This document shows positions 42,308-51,857 of a DNA stretch of 64,000 bases, piece after piece; positions within the stretch are counted from its first letter, which is position 1; each line of letters begins with the position of its first letter. This DNA comes from Blastomonas sp. SL216 (GTDB lineage: Bacteria; Pseudomonadota; Alphaproteobacteria; Sphingomonadales; Sphingomonadaceae). The stretch is taken from contig CP113055.1 in NCBI GenBank assembly GCA_026625625.1, positions 126,501-190,500 of the forward strand. Reading direction: 5' to 3'. The notes below the pieces were generated by a model that did not search any database, was not told the DNA's origin, and saw only the letters and a program-made list of their open reading frames with translations. Both the position numbers and the translations under genes were made by a program.

Positions 42308-44437
42308 TCAGAAAATGCCGAGAAACTTCTTCTCGCCCTTCTGGCCGCTGGTCGCCTTCTTGCCATTGCCGACATCGTCGCGCGCCTTGCCCTTGGTGGT
42401 GCGCTGGCCGGCGGCCGTGGCGCCCTGCAGGACAGGGCCGCAGGCGGCGGATTTGGCGTCGCCCACATCGACAAACGCAAGTAATGCGGCAGGCGGTGCC
42501 GCCAGGACCGCAAGGCCCAGGCCAGCACCGGCGCGGCCCAGCAGTTCGGGACTGATCACATTGAGCCGGGGCTGGGAGAAATAGCCGCCAATGCCCACGG
42601 GCGACTGGGCCGAGACCAGGCTGAACTTCTTGCCATCGGCGCGGAATGCCAGGTCCATCTGCTCGGTAGCGAAGCTGAAGCCGCCGCGCCCGGCGATGAC
42701 GTTCTTGCGCGTATCGATCAATATGGGGTCGGCTGCAGCCGATCCGCCGCGCACCGTGAAGGCGATGAGACCGCAATTGATCTGCACCGGTTCCTTGAGT
42801 TTGTTCTCGAACATCTTCTGCACGAACGTTCCGAAATCCAGTTCGGAAAGCTGGACATTGCGGGTCGAGAACGTTCCCCTGGGGATCACGAAGGCGATGC
42901 GGCCCGATGAACTGGCGAGCGATTCATGCAGTGCATCGCCCGTGCCGGTCAGCTGAATGCGGCCCTTGACGGTGCCATTGGTGCCGGCCTCTGCGACACC
43001 GAAACCATCGAGCAGCTGCGCCATCGGGGTTGCGGCGAGGCGAATGTCATATCGCGTCACCGCCGGGCGTCGGCGCCAGTCGATCGCGATATCCGATGCA
43101 AGCTTGCCGCGCGCCATGGTCAGACGCAGCGGCGAAAGCTTGAGCAGCCCGTCGTCGAGATCGACGACGACCGAGATGTCGCTGATCGGGATGCTGTCCG
43201 AGCGCAGCCGGGTAGCGGTGTAGCGGACATCGGCGTCAAAGGCGCGCAGCCCTTCCGCGCGCAGGCTGGCATTGGGCAGCAGCCGCGCCGGGGCAGCACC
43301 CGTGGCAGCTGCCGCCGCCTGCACGCCGCGCGCGGCAATCACGTCGGGATTATAGCCGATAAAGGGCGAGACATCGATGATGTCGAGCGTCTTGGTCGCC
43401 AGCGTCGCATCGACATGCACCCGCGCGCCGCTCATGTCGACCGCGAACTGGCCGGCGATGTCGCTGGCTCCGAATGTGCCCTTGAGCGCATTGAAGCGAT
43501 ACATCCGGTCCTGTTTCACCAGAGTGGCGTTCAGCCGGTAGGTGCGCGTCCGGGGGATGACCACGCCGATGATGCCGAGCAATTCGGCGGCATTGCCCCC
43601 GCGTGCGCGGGTGGCCAGCGGCACGCCCTCGATATCGGCAAGGCTGGGCAGCGTGCCGGAAATATCGATGATGTTGTTGGCGGCGCGGGCCTGCAGCTCC
43701 AGCTTGTTCTGCCCGCGCTGCACCGTCGCATTTGGTGTCAGCAGCGCGCCTTGCAACGTGAATGGCGTTTCGCGCAGCCTGCCATCGCCAGTGAAACGTA
43801 CGGCTTCACCGATCTTCGCATCGCTGGACACGACCGTGGCAAAATCGAGATCGGCCAGCAGCTGGAGCACTGGGTCCCGGTATCTGATGCTGGTGTCGCG
43901 CAGGGTGGCACGGTCGATCGTCGGCAATTCGAGCGGCTTCGCATCGCCCTTGCTGTCGAAGGTCCATGTGTTGGCGGTGCGCTTCGCATTCCATTCCAGG
44001 TCTACCGCGCCTTCGGTCAGGTCCAGCCAGTATAGCCGCCAGTTTCCGAACAGCAGCGCCAGCGGCGCGATCCGGGTGTCGATCCGCTTTGCGGTAAACA
44101 GATGGGGCCTTGTTGCCCATTTCGGGTTCGAGACGGTCAGGCCCTCGGCCAGGAACTTGATCCTGAACGGTGCAAAATAGAGCTGGAAGTCTCCCTCGAC
44201 CGCGACGTCGCGCTCGGTGAGCGAAGACGCGATGCTCTCCACCGGCTCCTTGAGAAAGCGCCCCTTGGTGATGAACAGGATCAGCCAGATGGCGAAGATT
44301 GCGCCCAACAGGCCGATGACGATCCTCAAGGCGATGTTCCGGCGACGCTTGCGGCGGTGGGCCAAATTATCGTCTGTGACGGGGGTCGGTTCGGGGGGAA
44401 CGGGGCTGTCGGGCGCGTCGGATGATGTGGAATTCAT
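42308..44437 (-). CDS. AsmA family protein
   Basis: The 709-residue protein has a short cytoplasmic N-terminus rich in Pro and Ser, one transmembrane helix ('IALRIVIGLLGAIFAIWLILF', about residues 34-54) and a large periplasmic part with the AsmA beta-groove repeat pattern ('VEGDFQLYFAPFRIKFLAEGLTV', 'GRIQLTGTGDALHESLASSSG'). AsmA-like proteins move phospholipids between the membranes or affect outer-membrane assembly. The ATG at 44437 is preferred to a start 48 bases upstream. The C-terminus ends in a basic Lys/Gly tail. Confidence 0.88.
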   Translation of the reverse strand: MNSTSSDAPDSPVPPEPTPVTDDNLAHRRKRRRNIALRIVIGLLGAIFAIWLILFITKGRFLKEPVESIASSLTERDVAVEGDFQLYFAPFRIKFLAEGLTVSNPKWATRPHLFTAKRIDTRIAPLALLFGNWRLYWLDLTEGAVDLEWNAKRTANTWTFDSKGDAKPLELPTIDRATLRDTSIRYRDPVLQLLADLDFATVVSSDAKIGEAVRFTGDGRLRETPFTLQGALLTPNATVQRGQNKLELQARAANNIIDISGTLPSLADIEGVPLATRARGGNAAELLGIIGVVIPRTRTYRLNATLVKQDRMYRFNALKGTFGASDIAGQFAVDMSGARVHVDATLATKTLDIIDVSPFIGYNPDVIAARGVQAAAAATGAAPARLLPNASLRAEGLRAFDADVRYTATRLRSDSIPISDISVVVDLDDGLLKLSPLRLTMARGKLASDIAIDWRRRPAVTRYDIRLAATPMAQLLDGFGVAEAGTNGTVKGRIQLTGTGDALHESLASSSGRIAFVIPRGTFSTRNVQLSELDFGTFVQKMFENKLKEPVQINCGLIAFTVRGGSAAADPILIDTRKNVIAGRGGFSFATEQMDLAFRADGKKFSLVSAQSPVGIGGYFSQPRLNVISPELLGRAGAGLGLAVLAAPPAALLAFVDVGDAKSAACGPVLQGATAAGQRTTKGKARDDVGNGKKATSGQKGEKKFLGIF

Positions 44438-44578
44438 GGCTGCGCCTAGCACGATTGCGACCGTGGCCCGCTCCGCTTTCCACATCGCAGGCGCGATCGA
44501 TGGCGGGTGCCGGATAAGGACTGTCGACAGAATACTCGCGCGCGGGCCTTCGGTTGCAAAATCAAGGCGATGCTGGCG

Positions 44579-46870
44579 TTATTTGTCCTTCATCACCCAG
44601 ACCCCGTCCCATTCGCCCTGGGGCGGGCTCGCCTTCATGATGCGGCATCGGTCGACATAGGTGCGCGACAGGCCGTCGCCGGGGTTCAAGGACAGGCATT
44701 TTTCAAAGCGCAGCGTCGCCTCGTCCCAGCGCGCAGCACGATAGGCGACGATCCCGTCCTCGAAATGACCGAGCACGTCGCGCATCGCGGGGAAGGACTG
44801 CGCGTCGTGATAGTCGAGCAGCTCGAACACGCGCACCGGTTCGGTCTTGCCCTTGACCACGACCAGATCGATGTCGCGCATCCGGTAGGTGCCGTTGAAC
44901 CGCGCCACGGTGTTCTCGCTCGCCAGGATGCGCGCCGAATAGGCCTTGCAGGCGCTTTCGAGGCGGCTGGCCAGGTTCACCCCGTCGCCGATCACGGTAT
45001 AGTCCATGCGCTTGGGGCTGCCGATATTGCCCGAGACGATATGGTCGGTATGGATGCCGACGCCCATGTCGACGGTCTTCAGCCCCCGGTCGCGGCGCTG
45101 GGCATTCCATTCCCACAGCGTGCGGATCATGTTTATCGCGGCGCGCGCGGCGCGGTCCGGATCGTCGTCATGGGGCATGGGCAGGCCGAAGCACGCCATG
45201 ATCGCATCGCCGATGAACTTGTCCAGCATCCCCCCTTGCGCCGTGATGCAATCGACCATCAGGCTGAAATATTCGTTCAGGAACGATACGGTCCCCTGCG
45301 CGCCATATTCCTCGGTAATCGTCGTGAAACCGCGCACATCGGTGAACATGATCGTCGCTTCGGCGCTGACCCCGCCCAGCAGGTCCAGCGTGTCGTTGTC
45401 CATCATCTGCGCAGCGATCACCGGGTCCATATAGCGCGACATTGTCGACTTCATGCGCTTTTCGCTGCTGATATCCTCGACCATCAGCATCGAGCCCAGC
45501 TTGCTGTCGTCGCTTTCGGACACCAGCGGCATGATGGTGAGGTTGACCGACTTGGTGACGCCGGACAGCGCCACTTCGGCATCGGGGAAGACATCGCTGG
45601 AGCGTTCCTCCTTCACCTTCTCGATCCGCTCGAGGATCCAGGTGCCGCGTTCGTCGAGCATGTCGGACAGCAAGCGCCCCTGGACCTCTGCCGCCTTGCA
45701 CGACCAGATGCGCTCGATCGCCTGGTTGCAGGTAATGACCTTGCCGAGCGGATCGAGCGTCAGCACGCCGTTGGACATGCTCTGCAGCACCGATTCATTG
45801 TAGAGCTTCATCCGCTGCACGTCGTCGAACAGCTTCGAATTCTCGAGCGCGATGGCGATCTGGCCGGTAAAGGTCTTGAGCTGCTGCTCATCCTTGTCGG
45901 TAAACGCGCCGGTCTTCTTGTTCAGCACCTGGGTGACGCCGATCACCTCGCCCTGCTTGTTGACGATCGGCACGCACAGGATGCAGCGGGTGAAAAAGCC
46001 GGTCTGCCGGTCGAAGCTGGGGTTGAAGCGCAAGTCGGCATAAGCGTGCGGGATGTTGAGGCTCTGCCCGGTGGTGAACACCGTCCCTGCAATGCCGACG
46101 CCGGAAGGGAAGCGGATCTCGTTGACCTTGCCGCCTGCAGAGAACAGCGAGAACAGCGTGTCGGTTGCCTTGTCATGGATGAAGATGGTGGCGCGTTCCG
46201 CCTCGAACATCCGCACCGTTTCCGCCACCACGCGCTGCAGCAGCCGGGTCAGGTCGACCTCGGAGCTGATCTCCGAGATCATCGACAGGAAGGCCAGCTC
46301 CTTGGCGCGGACCTGTTCGATCTCCTCGATCGACTGCAGGCTCTGCAGGAACACGGTGGCCTGGCTGGTCATCTCTTCGAGCAGCGCGACATCGTCAGGC
46401 GTGAAGCTGTCTTCATGCTTGTTGATGTTCTGCATCACGCCGATGATCTCGCCGCGCGGCGTGCGCACGGGGACGCAGACGATGTTGCGCGTCTTGTAGC
46501 CGGTGCGCAGATCGACCGTGCTGTTGAAGCGCGGATCGGCATAGGCATCCTCGACCAGCAGCGATTCACCGGTCTGGAACACATGGCCTGCAATCCCCGA
46601 ATTGTTGAGGATGCGGATTTCCAGGCTCTGGCTGCCCTGAGCAAAGCGCGAATAGAGTTCGCCCGTCTTGGGGTCGTTGAGGAACAAGGTGCCGCGATCG
46701 CAATTGAGCTCGCGCGAGGTCAGCTCGACCAGCATGGCCAGCACGCCGTCGATCTGCGTCATCGTCGCGCATTTGCGGGTGACCTCCAGCAGAACCTCGG
46801 TGCGGCGCAGCGCCGCGGCGCGCTGGCTTTCGGTCATCGGCCGCGCGAGGGTATCGGTGGTCACGCTCAT
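44579..46870 (-). CDS. GAF-GAF-PAS adenylate cyclase (class III)
   Basis: The 763-residue soluble protein has two GAF domains (about residues 35-180 and 210-360; both read 'RNIVCVPV' or 'RCILCVPI' at the core), a PAS-like region ('VLQSMSNGVLTLDPLGKVITCNQAIERIW', about 390-500), then a class III cyclase domain with metal-binding Asp511 in 'MFTDVRGF' and Asp555 in 'FIGDAIMACFG'. The substrate-determining 'KRMDYTVIGDGVNLASRLE' has the Lys and Asp of adenylate cyclases. A short TPR-like stretch ends the protein. Its start overlaps the stop of the coiled-coil gene upstream by one base (TGATG), so the two are translated together. The GAF ligand is unknown. Confidence 0.92.
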   Translation of the reverse strand: MSVTTDTLARPMTESQRAAALRRTEVLLEVTRKCATMTQIDGVLAMLVELTSRELNCDRGTLFLNDPKTGELYSRFAQGSQSLEIRILNNSGIAGHVFQTGESLLVEDAYADPRFNSTVDLRTGYKTRNIVCVPVRTPRGEIIGVMQNINKHEDSFTPDDVALLEEMTSQATVFLQSLQSIEEIEQVRAKELAFLSMISEISSEVDLTRLLQRVVAETVRMFEAERATIFIHDKATDTLFSLFSAGGKVNEIRFPSGVGIAGTVFTTGQSLNIPHAYADLRFNPSFDRQTGFFTRCILCVPIVNKQGEVIGVTQVLNKKTGAFTDKDEQQLKTFTGQIAIALENSKLFDDVQRMKLYNESVLQSMSNGVLTLDPLGKVITCNQAIERIWSCKAAEVQGRLLSDMLDERGTWILERIEKVKEERSSDVFPDAEVALSGVTKSVNLTIMPLVSESDDSKLGSMLMVEDISSEKRMKSTMSRYMDPVIAAQMMDNDTLDLLGGVSAEATIMFTDVRGFTTITEEYGAQGTVSFLNEYFSLMVDCITAQGGMLDKFIGDAIMACFGLPMPHDDDPDRAARAAINMIRTLWEWNAQRRDRGLKTVDMGVGIHTDHIVSGNIGSPKRMDYTVIGDGVNLASRLESACKAYSARILASENTVARFNGTYRMRDIDLVVVKGKTEPVRVFELLDYHDAQSFPAMRDVLGHFEDGIVAYRAARWDEATLRFEKCLSLNPGDGLSRTYVDRCRIMKASPPQGEWDGVWVMKDK

Positions 46871-47316
46871 CAGGCTTTTTCCCTCGTCATCTCTTCCATC
46901 CGTTCGCGCAGCGCCTGAATTTGTTGCTGGAGCGCCTGGCGTTCGAGCGCGTGATCGGATTCCTGATCGAGACGCGCCTGTTCCGCGCTCGCGCGCTCAC
47001 CATCGAGTGTCAGGCGCAGCGCATCGATGCTGCCCTTGAGCTGCGCGATCTCGGCCTGGGCGCCGGCGCGCTCGGCCTGCAAGGCGCGGTCATTGGCCTG
47101 TTGCTGCGCTTCCATCTCGTCGCGCATCTGGTGGATAGTGGCGGTCAGATCGGCGATCCGCGCAGCCTCTTCGGAACGGGCACGGGTGATTTGCAGGTCA
47201 GCGGCAGCCGCAGCCGACTCCAGCGCCTGGCGCAGGCCGTCAATGGTCGCCTGCAGGTGCAGGTTGGCGGCGCGCATCTCGGATAGCGCGTCTGGCGCAG
47301 AATCAGGCAATTGCAT
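46870..47316 (-). CDS. Coiled-coil protein coupled to adenylate cyclase
   Basis: The 148-residue protein is almost entirely a heptad-like helix ('ALSEMRAANLHLQATIDGL', 'QQQIQALRERMEEMTREKA') with no signal peptide or other domain. No family was recognised. It is the first gene of a two-gene unit: its stop overlaps the cyclase start by one base, so equal dosage and a physical link to the cyclase are likely but not shown. The 167-base gap before it should hold the promoter. Confidence 0.8.
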   Translation of the reverse strand: MQLPDSAPDALSEMRAANLHLQATIDGLRQALESAAAAADLQITRARSEEAARIADLTATIHQMRDEMEAQQQANDRALQAERAGAQAEIAQLKGSIDALRLTLDGERASAEQARLDQESDHALERQALQQQIQALRERMEEMTREKA

Positions 47317-47483
47317 TCGATCATCCCCGCCAAAATGGTCCTATTGGTAACGGTACCTGTCAAGCATCGTTAACCGCTCATTTGCCATAATCGGGACAAT
47401 AGTCTGTGACAGCGCGCACGCGCCTGTACATTTGTTCAAGCGCTCGGAGACCGGCCGGAGCGGACAATCAGCGACGGCGGGGC

Positions 47484-50400
47484 TTACTCCATCGCCAGCA
47501 GCCGTTCCGCGCCGCCCAGGTCGACCGAGACCAGGCGGCTCACACCCTGTTCGACCATGGTCACGCCGAACAGGCGGTGCATGCGGCTCATCGTCACGGC
47601 ATTGTGGGTGACGATCAGGTACCGGGTGTCGGTGACCACCGCCATATGGTCGAGCAGGTCGCAGAACCGGTCGATATTGGCATCGTCGAGCGGCGCATCG
47701 ACCTCGTCGAGCACGCAGATCGGCGCGGGGTTGGTGAGGAACAGGCCGAAGATCAGGGCGACCGCGGTCAGGGCCTGTTCGCCGCCGGACAGCAGGGTGA
47801 GCGAAGACAGGCGCTTTCCCGGCGGCTGGGCCATGATTTCCAGCCCCGCCTCGAGTGGATCGTCGCTGTCGATCAGTTCCAGATGCGCCTTGCCGCCATT
47901 GAACAGCCGCGCGAACAGCGTGCGGAAATGGCCGTCGATCGTGGCAAAGGCGGCGAGCAGGCGCTGGCGGCCTTCGCGGTTCAAGGCGCCGATCGAGCCA
48001 CGCAGGCGAGAGATCGCCTCGACCAGTTCGTCATGCTCGGTGCGGATCGTCGCCATCTCGGTTTCCAGTGCGGCGAGCTCGTCCGCCGCGATCAGGTTGA
48101 CCGCGCCCAGCCGCTCGCGCGCCTGCGAAAGGCGATCATGCTCCGCTGCCTCGATGTCGGCGGGCTCGACGGTGGCCGGGTCGAAGGCGAAGCGTTCGGG
48201 CAGCAGCGGCGGCGGGCACTGGAAGCGTTCGCCGCACCCCTGCGCCAGTTCTATGCGGCGCTGGTCCTGATGCTCGGCGCGCGCGGTGGCTCCGGCGCGC
48301 TGTTCGCGGGCGCTGGCAAGTGCTTCGGACGTCTGCGATGCGCTCCGCTCTGCGTCTGCCAACGCCTTGTCCGCCACCTGAGACGCCGTTTCCGCTGCAC
48401 TTTGCGCCTGTTGTGCCTCGCGCAGCGACGCCTCCAGCGCGCTGATCTGCTCGGCCAGTGCCTCGGGCTTGCCCGCGATCGCGGCGCGCTCCTGCGCCAG
48501 CTCTGCGGCGCGCAGCTGCATATCGCGCAGCCGCTGGGCAGCTTCGCCCGAGCGGCCCTGCCAGCCCTTGATCTCGGCACGCACGCTGGCCCGGCGTTCG
48601 CGCAGCGCGGATACCGCCTGCGCCTGTGCCGCAATCGCCGCCATGGCCGAGCGCAGAGCCGTTTGCGCAGCATGGGTGCGATCGGTCAGCCGTGCGACCT
48701 GCTCGCGCTGGGCCGTGCCATCGGGCAGGGCGGTGCGCGCGGCGCGCGCGGTGGCAAGTTCGGCCTCGGCCCCCTGGGCATCGGCGGCTATCCGCTCGAT
48801 CCGCTCGGCCAGATCCTCGCGCCGCTCGGCATCACGCTGCAAGGCATGCTCGGCCTGGTCGCGATCGCGCAAGGCCTGGCGTTCGGCGGTTTCGGCGGCA
48901 GCGAGCGCGCGGCCAAGATCGCTGATCCGCGTCTGCAGTTCGGTGAGCGCGCGCTGGCTATCCGCAAGGCCCGCCTCGGCCTGTCCCAGCCGATGCGACA
49001 GGGCAGGGCGCGCGGCCTCCAGCTCGCTCAGCCGGGTGCGCCGTTCGAGCCGCTCTGCTGCACTCGCGCCGTCGCCGCTGGAGACGAAGCCGTCCCAGCG
49101 CCGCATCCGGCCATTGCGCGTGACCAGCCGAAGGCCCGGGGCGAGCGGCTGGCCGTTATCACTGTCTGCCACCAGGATCAGCGCTAGACGTGCCGCCAGC
49201 GCTTCGGGCGCCTGCACATGCTCGCCCAGCCAGACGCAGCCCTCGGGCACTTGCGGGCGACTGGCGGATCCGGCGCTGCCAGTCCAGAAGCGTCCGTCGC
49301 CGCTGGCAGGGCCGATCACCGCGCTCAGATCGTCCCCCAGGGCCGCCGCCAGTGCCTTTTCAAAGCCCCGGTCCGCCTGCACCTGATCGAGCGCGCGGTC
49401 CGCGCCGCCGGGCTTTTTCATGAGATCGCGGGTCAGCGCCTCAATCTCGCGGGTCATCGCGTTGAGCTCGGCGCGCGACGTGGCGAGGTCGCTCTGTGCG
49501 GTATCGCGCGCCTGCACCAGCGCATCGCGGCCTAATTGCGCCTCGGCCAGCGCACCGGATGCGGCGGCCTTGGCCTGGGCCTGGCGTTCGCATTCGGTTT
49601 GCGCCTCATCGCGGACAACAGCCAGCTGGCCTGCATCACCCAAAGCTGCAAGCTGAGCCCGGGTGCGCTCCAGCTCCTCATTCGCACGGCGGCTGCGGGC
49701 TTCGGTGGTCGCCAGCGCGGCATCGGCGACCTTGATATCGGCATCGGCGCGCGCGAGCTCGGCGCGTGCCTGGGCAAGCGCCACCTCGGATTCGCGCGCC
49801 GCGCGCTCGGCATTATCCTGCGCCTGGCTGAGCGCCGGGCCGCGCGATTCCTCCGCGGTGATATCGGCCTGCACACGCCCGTTTTCAGACTCGAGCCGTT
49901 CCAGCGCGGCGGTAGCATCGTGCGTCAGCCGGTCCTCGCGGGCGCTGTCCTCGATGATGCGCGCCTGCTGCCGGTCGAGATCGGAGAGTCGTTGCCGCAC
50001 GGCTTCGCGCTCTGCGGTCAGCGTCGCCAGCCGGTGCGCAAGCGCCTGGCTTGCCTCGCGCGCCGATTGCAGCGCCGCCCGCGCCTCGGCTAACGTATCG
50101 ATTGCGGCGCGCTGGTTGGCCTGCGCTTCTGTCTGCGCCAGTTGCGCGGCTTCGACAGCGGCTTCGGCGGAAGCGGCATCGGCGCGCGCCCGCTTGGCCG
50201 CCTCGGCCGCAGTGCGCCAGCGGGCGAACAGCGCGCGTGCCTCGGCCACCGCGATCTGGTGGCTCAGCGCGCTATAACGCTCTGCCGCCTTGGCCTGGCG
50301 CGCCAGATTGGCCGCGCGGGCCTCCATGTCGGTCAATCCCTGCTGCAAGCGTTCCAGATTGGCCTCGGTCGCGCGCAGCTTCTGCTCGGCATCCTTGCGG

Positions 50401-50927
50401 CGCACGTGCAGCCCGGCAATGCCCGCCGCCTCCTCGAGCATCTGGCGGCGTTCGACCGGGCGGGCGGCGATGACCGCGGCAATGCGTCCTTGGCTGACCA
50501 GCGCCGGGCTGTGCGCGCCGGTGGCGGCATCGGCAAACAGCAGTGCGATATCCTTGGCGCGCACATCGCGGCCATTGGCGCGATAGGCGCTGCCCGCGCC
50601 GCGCTCGATCCGGCGGACGACTTCCAGTTCGCCATCCTCGACCGAAACAGCGGCGAGCACTGGCTGGCTGACTTCGGTCAGCAGCGATACTTCGGCAAAG
50701 TTGCGGGCCGGGCGGGTCGCGGTGCCGGCGAAGATCACGTCTTCCATGCCGCCGCCGCGCATCGACTTGGCAGAGCTTTCGCCCATGACCCAGCGGATCG
50801 CCTCGAGCAGGTTGGACTTGCCGCAGCCATTGGGGCCGACAACACCGGTGAGCCCAGGCTCGATCCGCAGTTCGGCAGGTTCGACAAAGCTCTTGAAGCC
50901 GCTGAGCTTCAGCCGCTTGAACCGCAT
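47484..50927 (-). CDS. smc: Chromosome segregation protein SMC
   Basis: The 1147-residue ATPase condenses the chromosome. Walker A is 'VVGPNGCGKSNLLEAIRW' (residues 30-47), the two long coiled-coil arms surround a hinge near the middle ('FEKALAAALGDDLSAVIG'), and the C-terminal part has the signature 'LLSGGEQALTAVALIFG' and Walker B 'PICVLDEVDAPLDD'. The ATG at 50927 starts where family members start, but an in-frame ATG at 51014 has a better ribosome binding site (AAAGGGGG) and would add a 29-residue low-complexity extension. It lies just downstream of the DsbA-like gene. Confidence 0.96.
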   Translation of the reverse strand: MRFKRLKLSGFKSFVEPAELRIEPGLTGVVGPNGCGKSNLLEAIRWVMGESSAKSMRGGGMEDVIFAGTATRPARNFAEVSLLTEVSQPVLAAVSVEDGELEVVRRIERGAGSAYRANGRDVRAKDIALLFADAATGAHSPALVSQGRIAAVIAARPVERRQMLEEAAGIAGLHVRRKDAEQKLRATEANLERLQQGLTDMEARAANLARQAKAAERYSALSHQIAVAEARALFARWRTAAEAAKRARADAASAEAAVEAAQLAQTEAQANQRAAIDTLAEARAALQSAREASQALAHRLATLTAEREAVRQRLSDLDRQQARIIEDSAREDRLTHDATAALERLESENGRVQADITAEESRGPALSQAQDNAERAARESEVALAQARAELARADADIKVADAALATTEARSRRANEELERTRAQLAALGDAGQLAVVRDEAQTECERQAQAKAAASGALAEAQLGRDALVQARDTAQSDLATSRAELNAMTREIEALTRDLMKKPGGADRALDQVQADRGFEKALAAALGDDLSAVIGPASGDGRFWTGSAGSASRPQVPEGCVWLGEHVQAPEALAARLALILVADSDNGQPLAPGLRLVTRNGRMRRWDGFVSSGDGASAAERLERRTRLSELEAARPALSHRLGQAEAGLADSQRALTELQTRISDLGRALAAAETAERQALRDRDQAEHALQRDAERREDLAERIERIAADAQGAEAELATARAARTALPDGTAQREQVARLTDRTHAAQTALRSAMAAIAAQAQAVSALRERRASVRAEIKGWQGRSGEAAQRLRDMQLRAAELAQERAAIAGKPEALAEQISALEASLREAQQAQSAAETASQVADKALADAERSASQTSEALASAREQRAGATARAEHQDQRRIELAQGCGERFQCPPPLLPERFAFDPATVEPADIEAAEHDRLSQARERLGAVNLIAADELAALETEMATIRTEHDELVEAISRLRGSIGALNREGRQRLLAAFATIDGHFRTLFARLFNGGKAHLELIDSDDPLEAGLEIMAQPPGKRLSSLTLLSGGEQALTAVALIFGLFLTNPAPICVLDEVDAPLDDANIDRFCDLLDHMAVVTDTRYLIVTHNAVTMSRMHRLFGVTMVEQGVSRLVSVDLGGAERLLAME

Positions 50928-51038
50928 GGGGGCCGTTACAAGCGGGGCGCTCGCCGACGGGCCGGGCGCCTGCGCCTGGCCTGTATCGTCAGCAATCAAC
51001 CCCCCTTGGTCCATTTATCCCCCTTTGACGCGCCGGGG

Positions 51039-51785
51039 TCAGCGGGCCCCCATCGCCTGGATTTCGGTTTCCAGCGCCGGCCAGCCGGTGAATTCGATCT
51101 TGCGACCGTTCAGGTAGAAGGTCGGCGTGCCCTGGATATCGTCTTCCTTGGTCGCTACATTGGTGCTCTCGGCCAGTGCCTGCGCGGTTTCGACATTGGT
51201 CAGGCATTGCAGTGCCTGGTCGCGCGAAACGCCGCGCTGCGCAAAGAAATCGATCAGGCCCGTTCCTTCGGCCAGCGCGACGAAGCGCTGGTTGTCGGGC
51301 AGCGCAAGCGCTGCCTCGAAGCGCTGCTGGCCCATGGCCTGCGCCTTGGTGAAGATATCCGCCTGGTTGGCCAGCACCTGCTCGGACAGTGCAAAAAAGC
51401 TCTCGTTCGGTCCGCAACGGGTCAGCATCGATGCGGTCAGATCGAGCGGTTCGCGCACGAAATTGCGGAATTCATAGCTCACCCGGCCGCTGGCGACATA
51501 TTTGTCGCGGATGGTGCCAAAGGCCTGTTCGGCGAACTCGGCGCAGTGGCTGCAGGTGAGCGACGCATATTCGACCAGCTTGATCGGCGCGTCGGGGTTG
51601 CCCATCACGTAATAGCCCTTGTCGGTCTTGGTGACCGTCTCGGTCCAGTTCTTGCCGGCGGGCGCAGGGATCGCGGCAATCGGCTCGCCCTTGGTCGGGC
51701 CTTCGGCGGCCTTGTCGGCCTCGCCGCTGCACGCGGCGACGGATAGCATCAGGGGCAGGGCGATCAGGCTGGCAAAACGCTTCAT
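51039..51785 (-). CDS. DsbA family thioredoxin-fold protein, lipoprotein, CSHC active site
   Basis: The 248-residue protein has a lipobox at Cys19 ('MLSVAACSGEAD') and a DsbA-type fold with the redox motif Cys-Ser-His-Cys ('VEYASLTCSHCAEFAEQAFG'). It also contains 'QGTPTFYLNGRKIEF', the cis-proline loop of the family. It is a close paralogue of the next gene upstream (51858-52580), and both lie upstream of smc. Role in periplasmic disulfide exchange is inferred; the tethered form may act on membrane-associated substrates. Confidence 0.9.
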   Translation of the reverse strand: MKRFASLIALPLMLSVAACSGEADKAAEGPTKGEPIAAIPAPAGKNWTETVTKTDKGYYVMGNPDAPIKLVEYASLTCSHCAEFAEQAFGTIRDKYVASGRVSYEFRNFVREPLDLTASMLTRCGPNESFFALSEQVLANQADIFTKAQAMGQQRFEAALALPDNQRFVALAEGTGLIDFFAQRGVSRDQALQCLTNVETAQALAESTNVATKEDDIQGTPTFYLNGRKIEFTGWPALETEIQAMGAR

Positions 51786-51857
51786 ACAGGCTTGGTCCTT
51801 GTCATCGGCAACAGAGGAAATTTGACCCATGGGGTCAGTCAATGCGTGTGCTGTGCT

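Noticed and set aside
44507-46918. An 803-codon plus-strand open frame
   Set aside because: Antisense to the adenylate cyclase gene, composition of a shadow frame.
47406-49187. A 593-codon plus-strand open frame
   Set aside because: Antisense to smc; its Ala/Arg/Gly-rich product has no family features.
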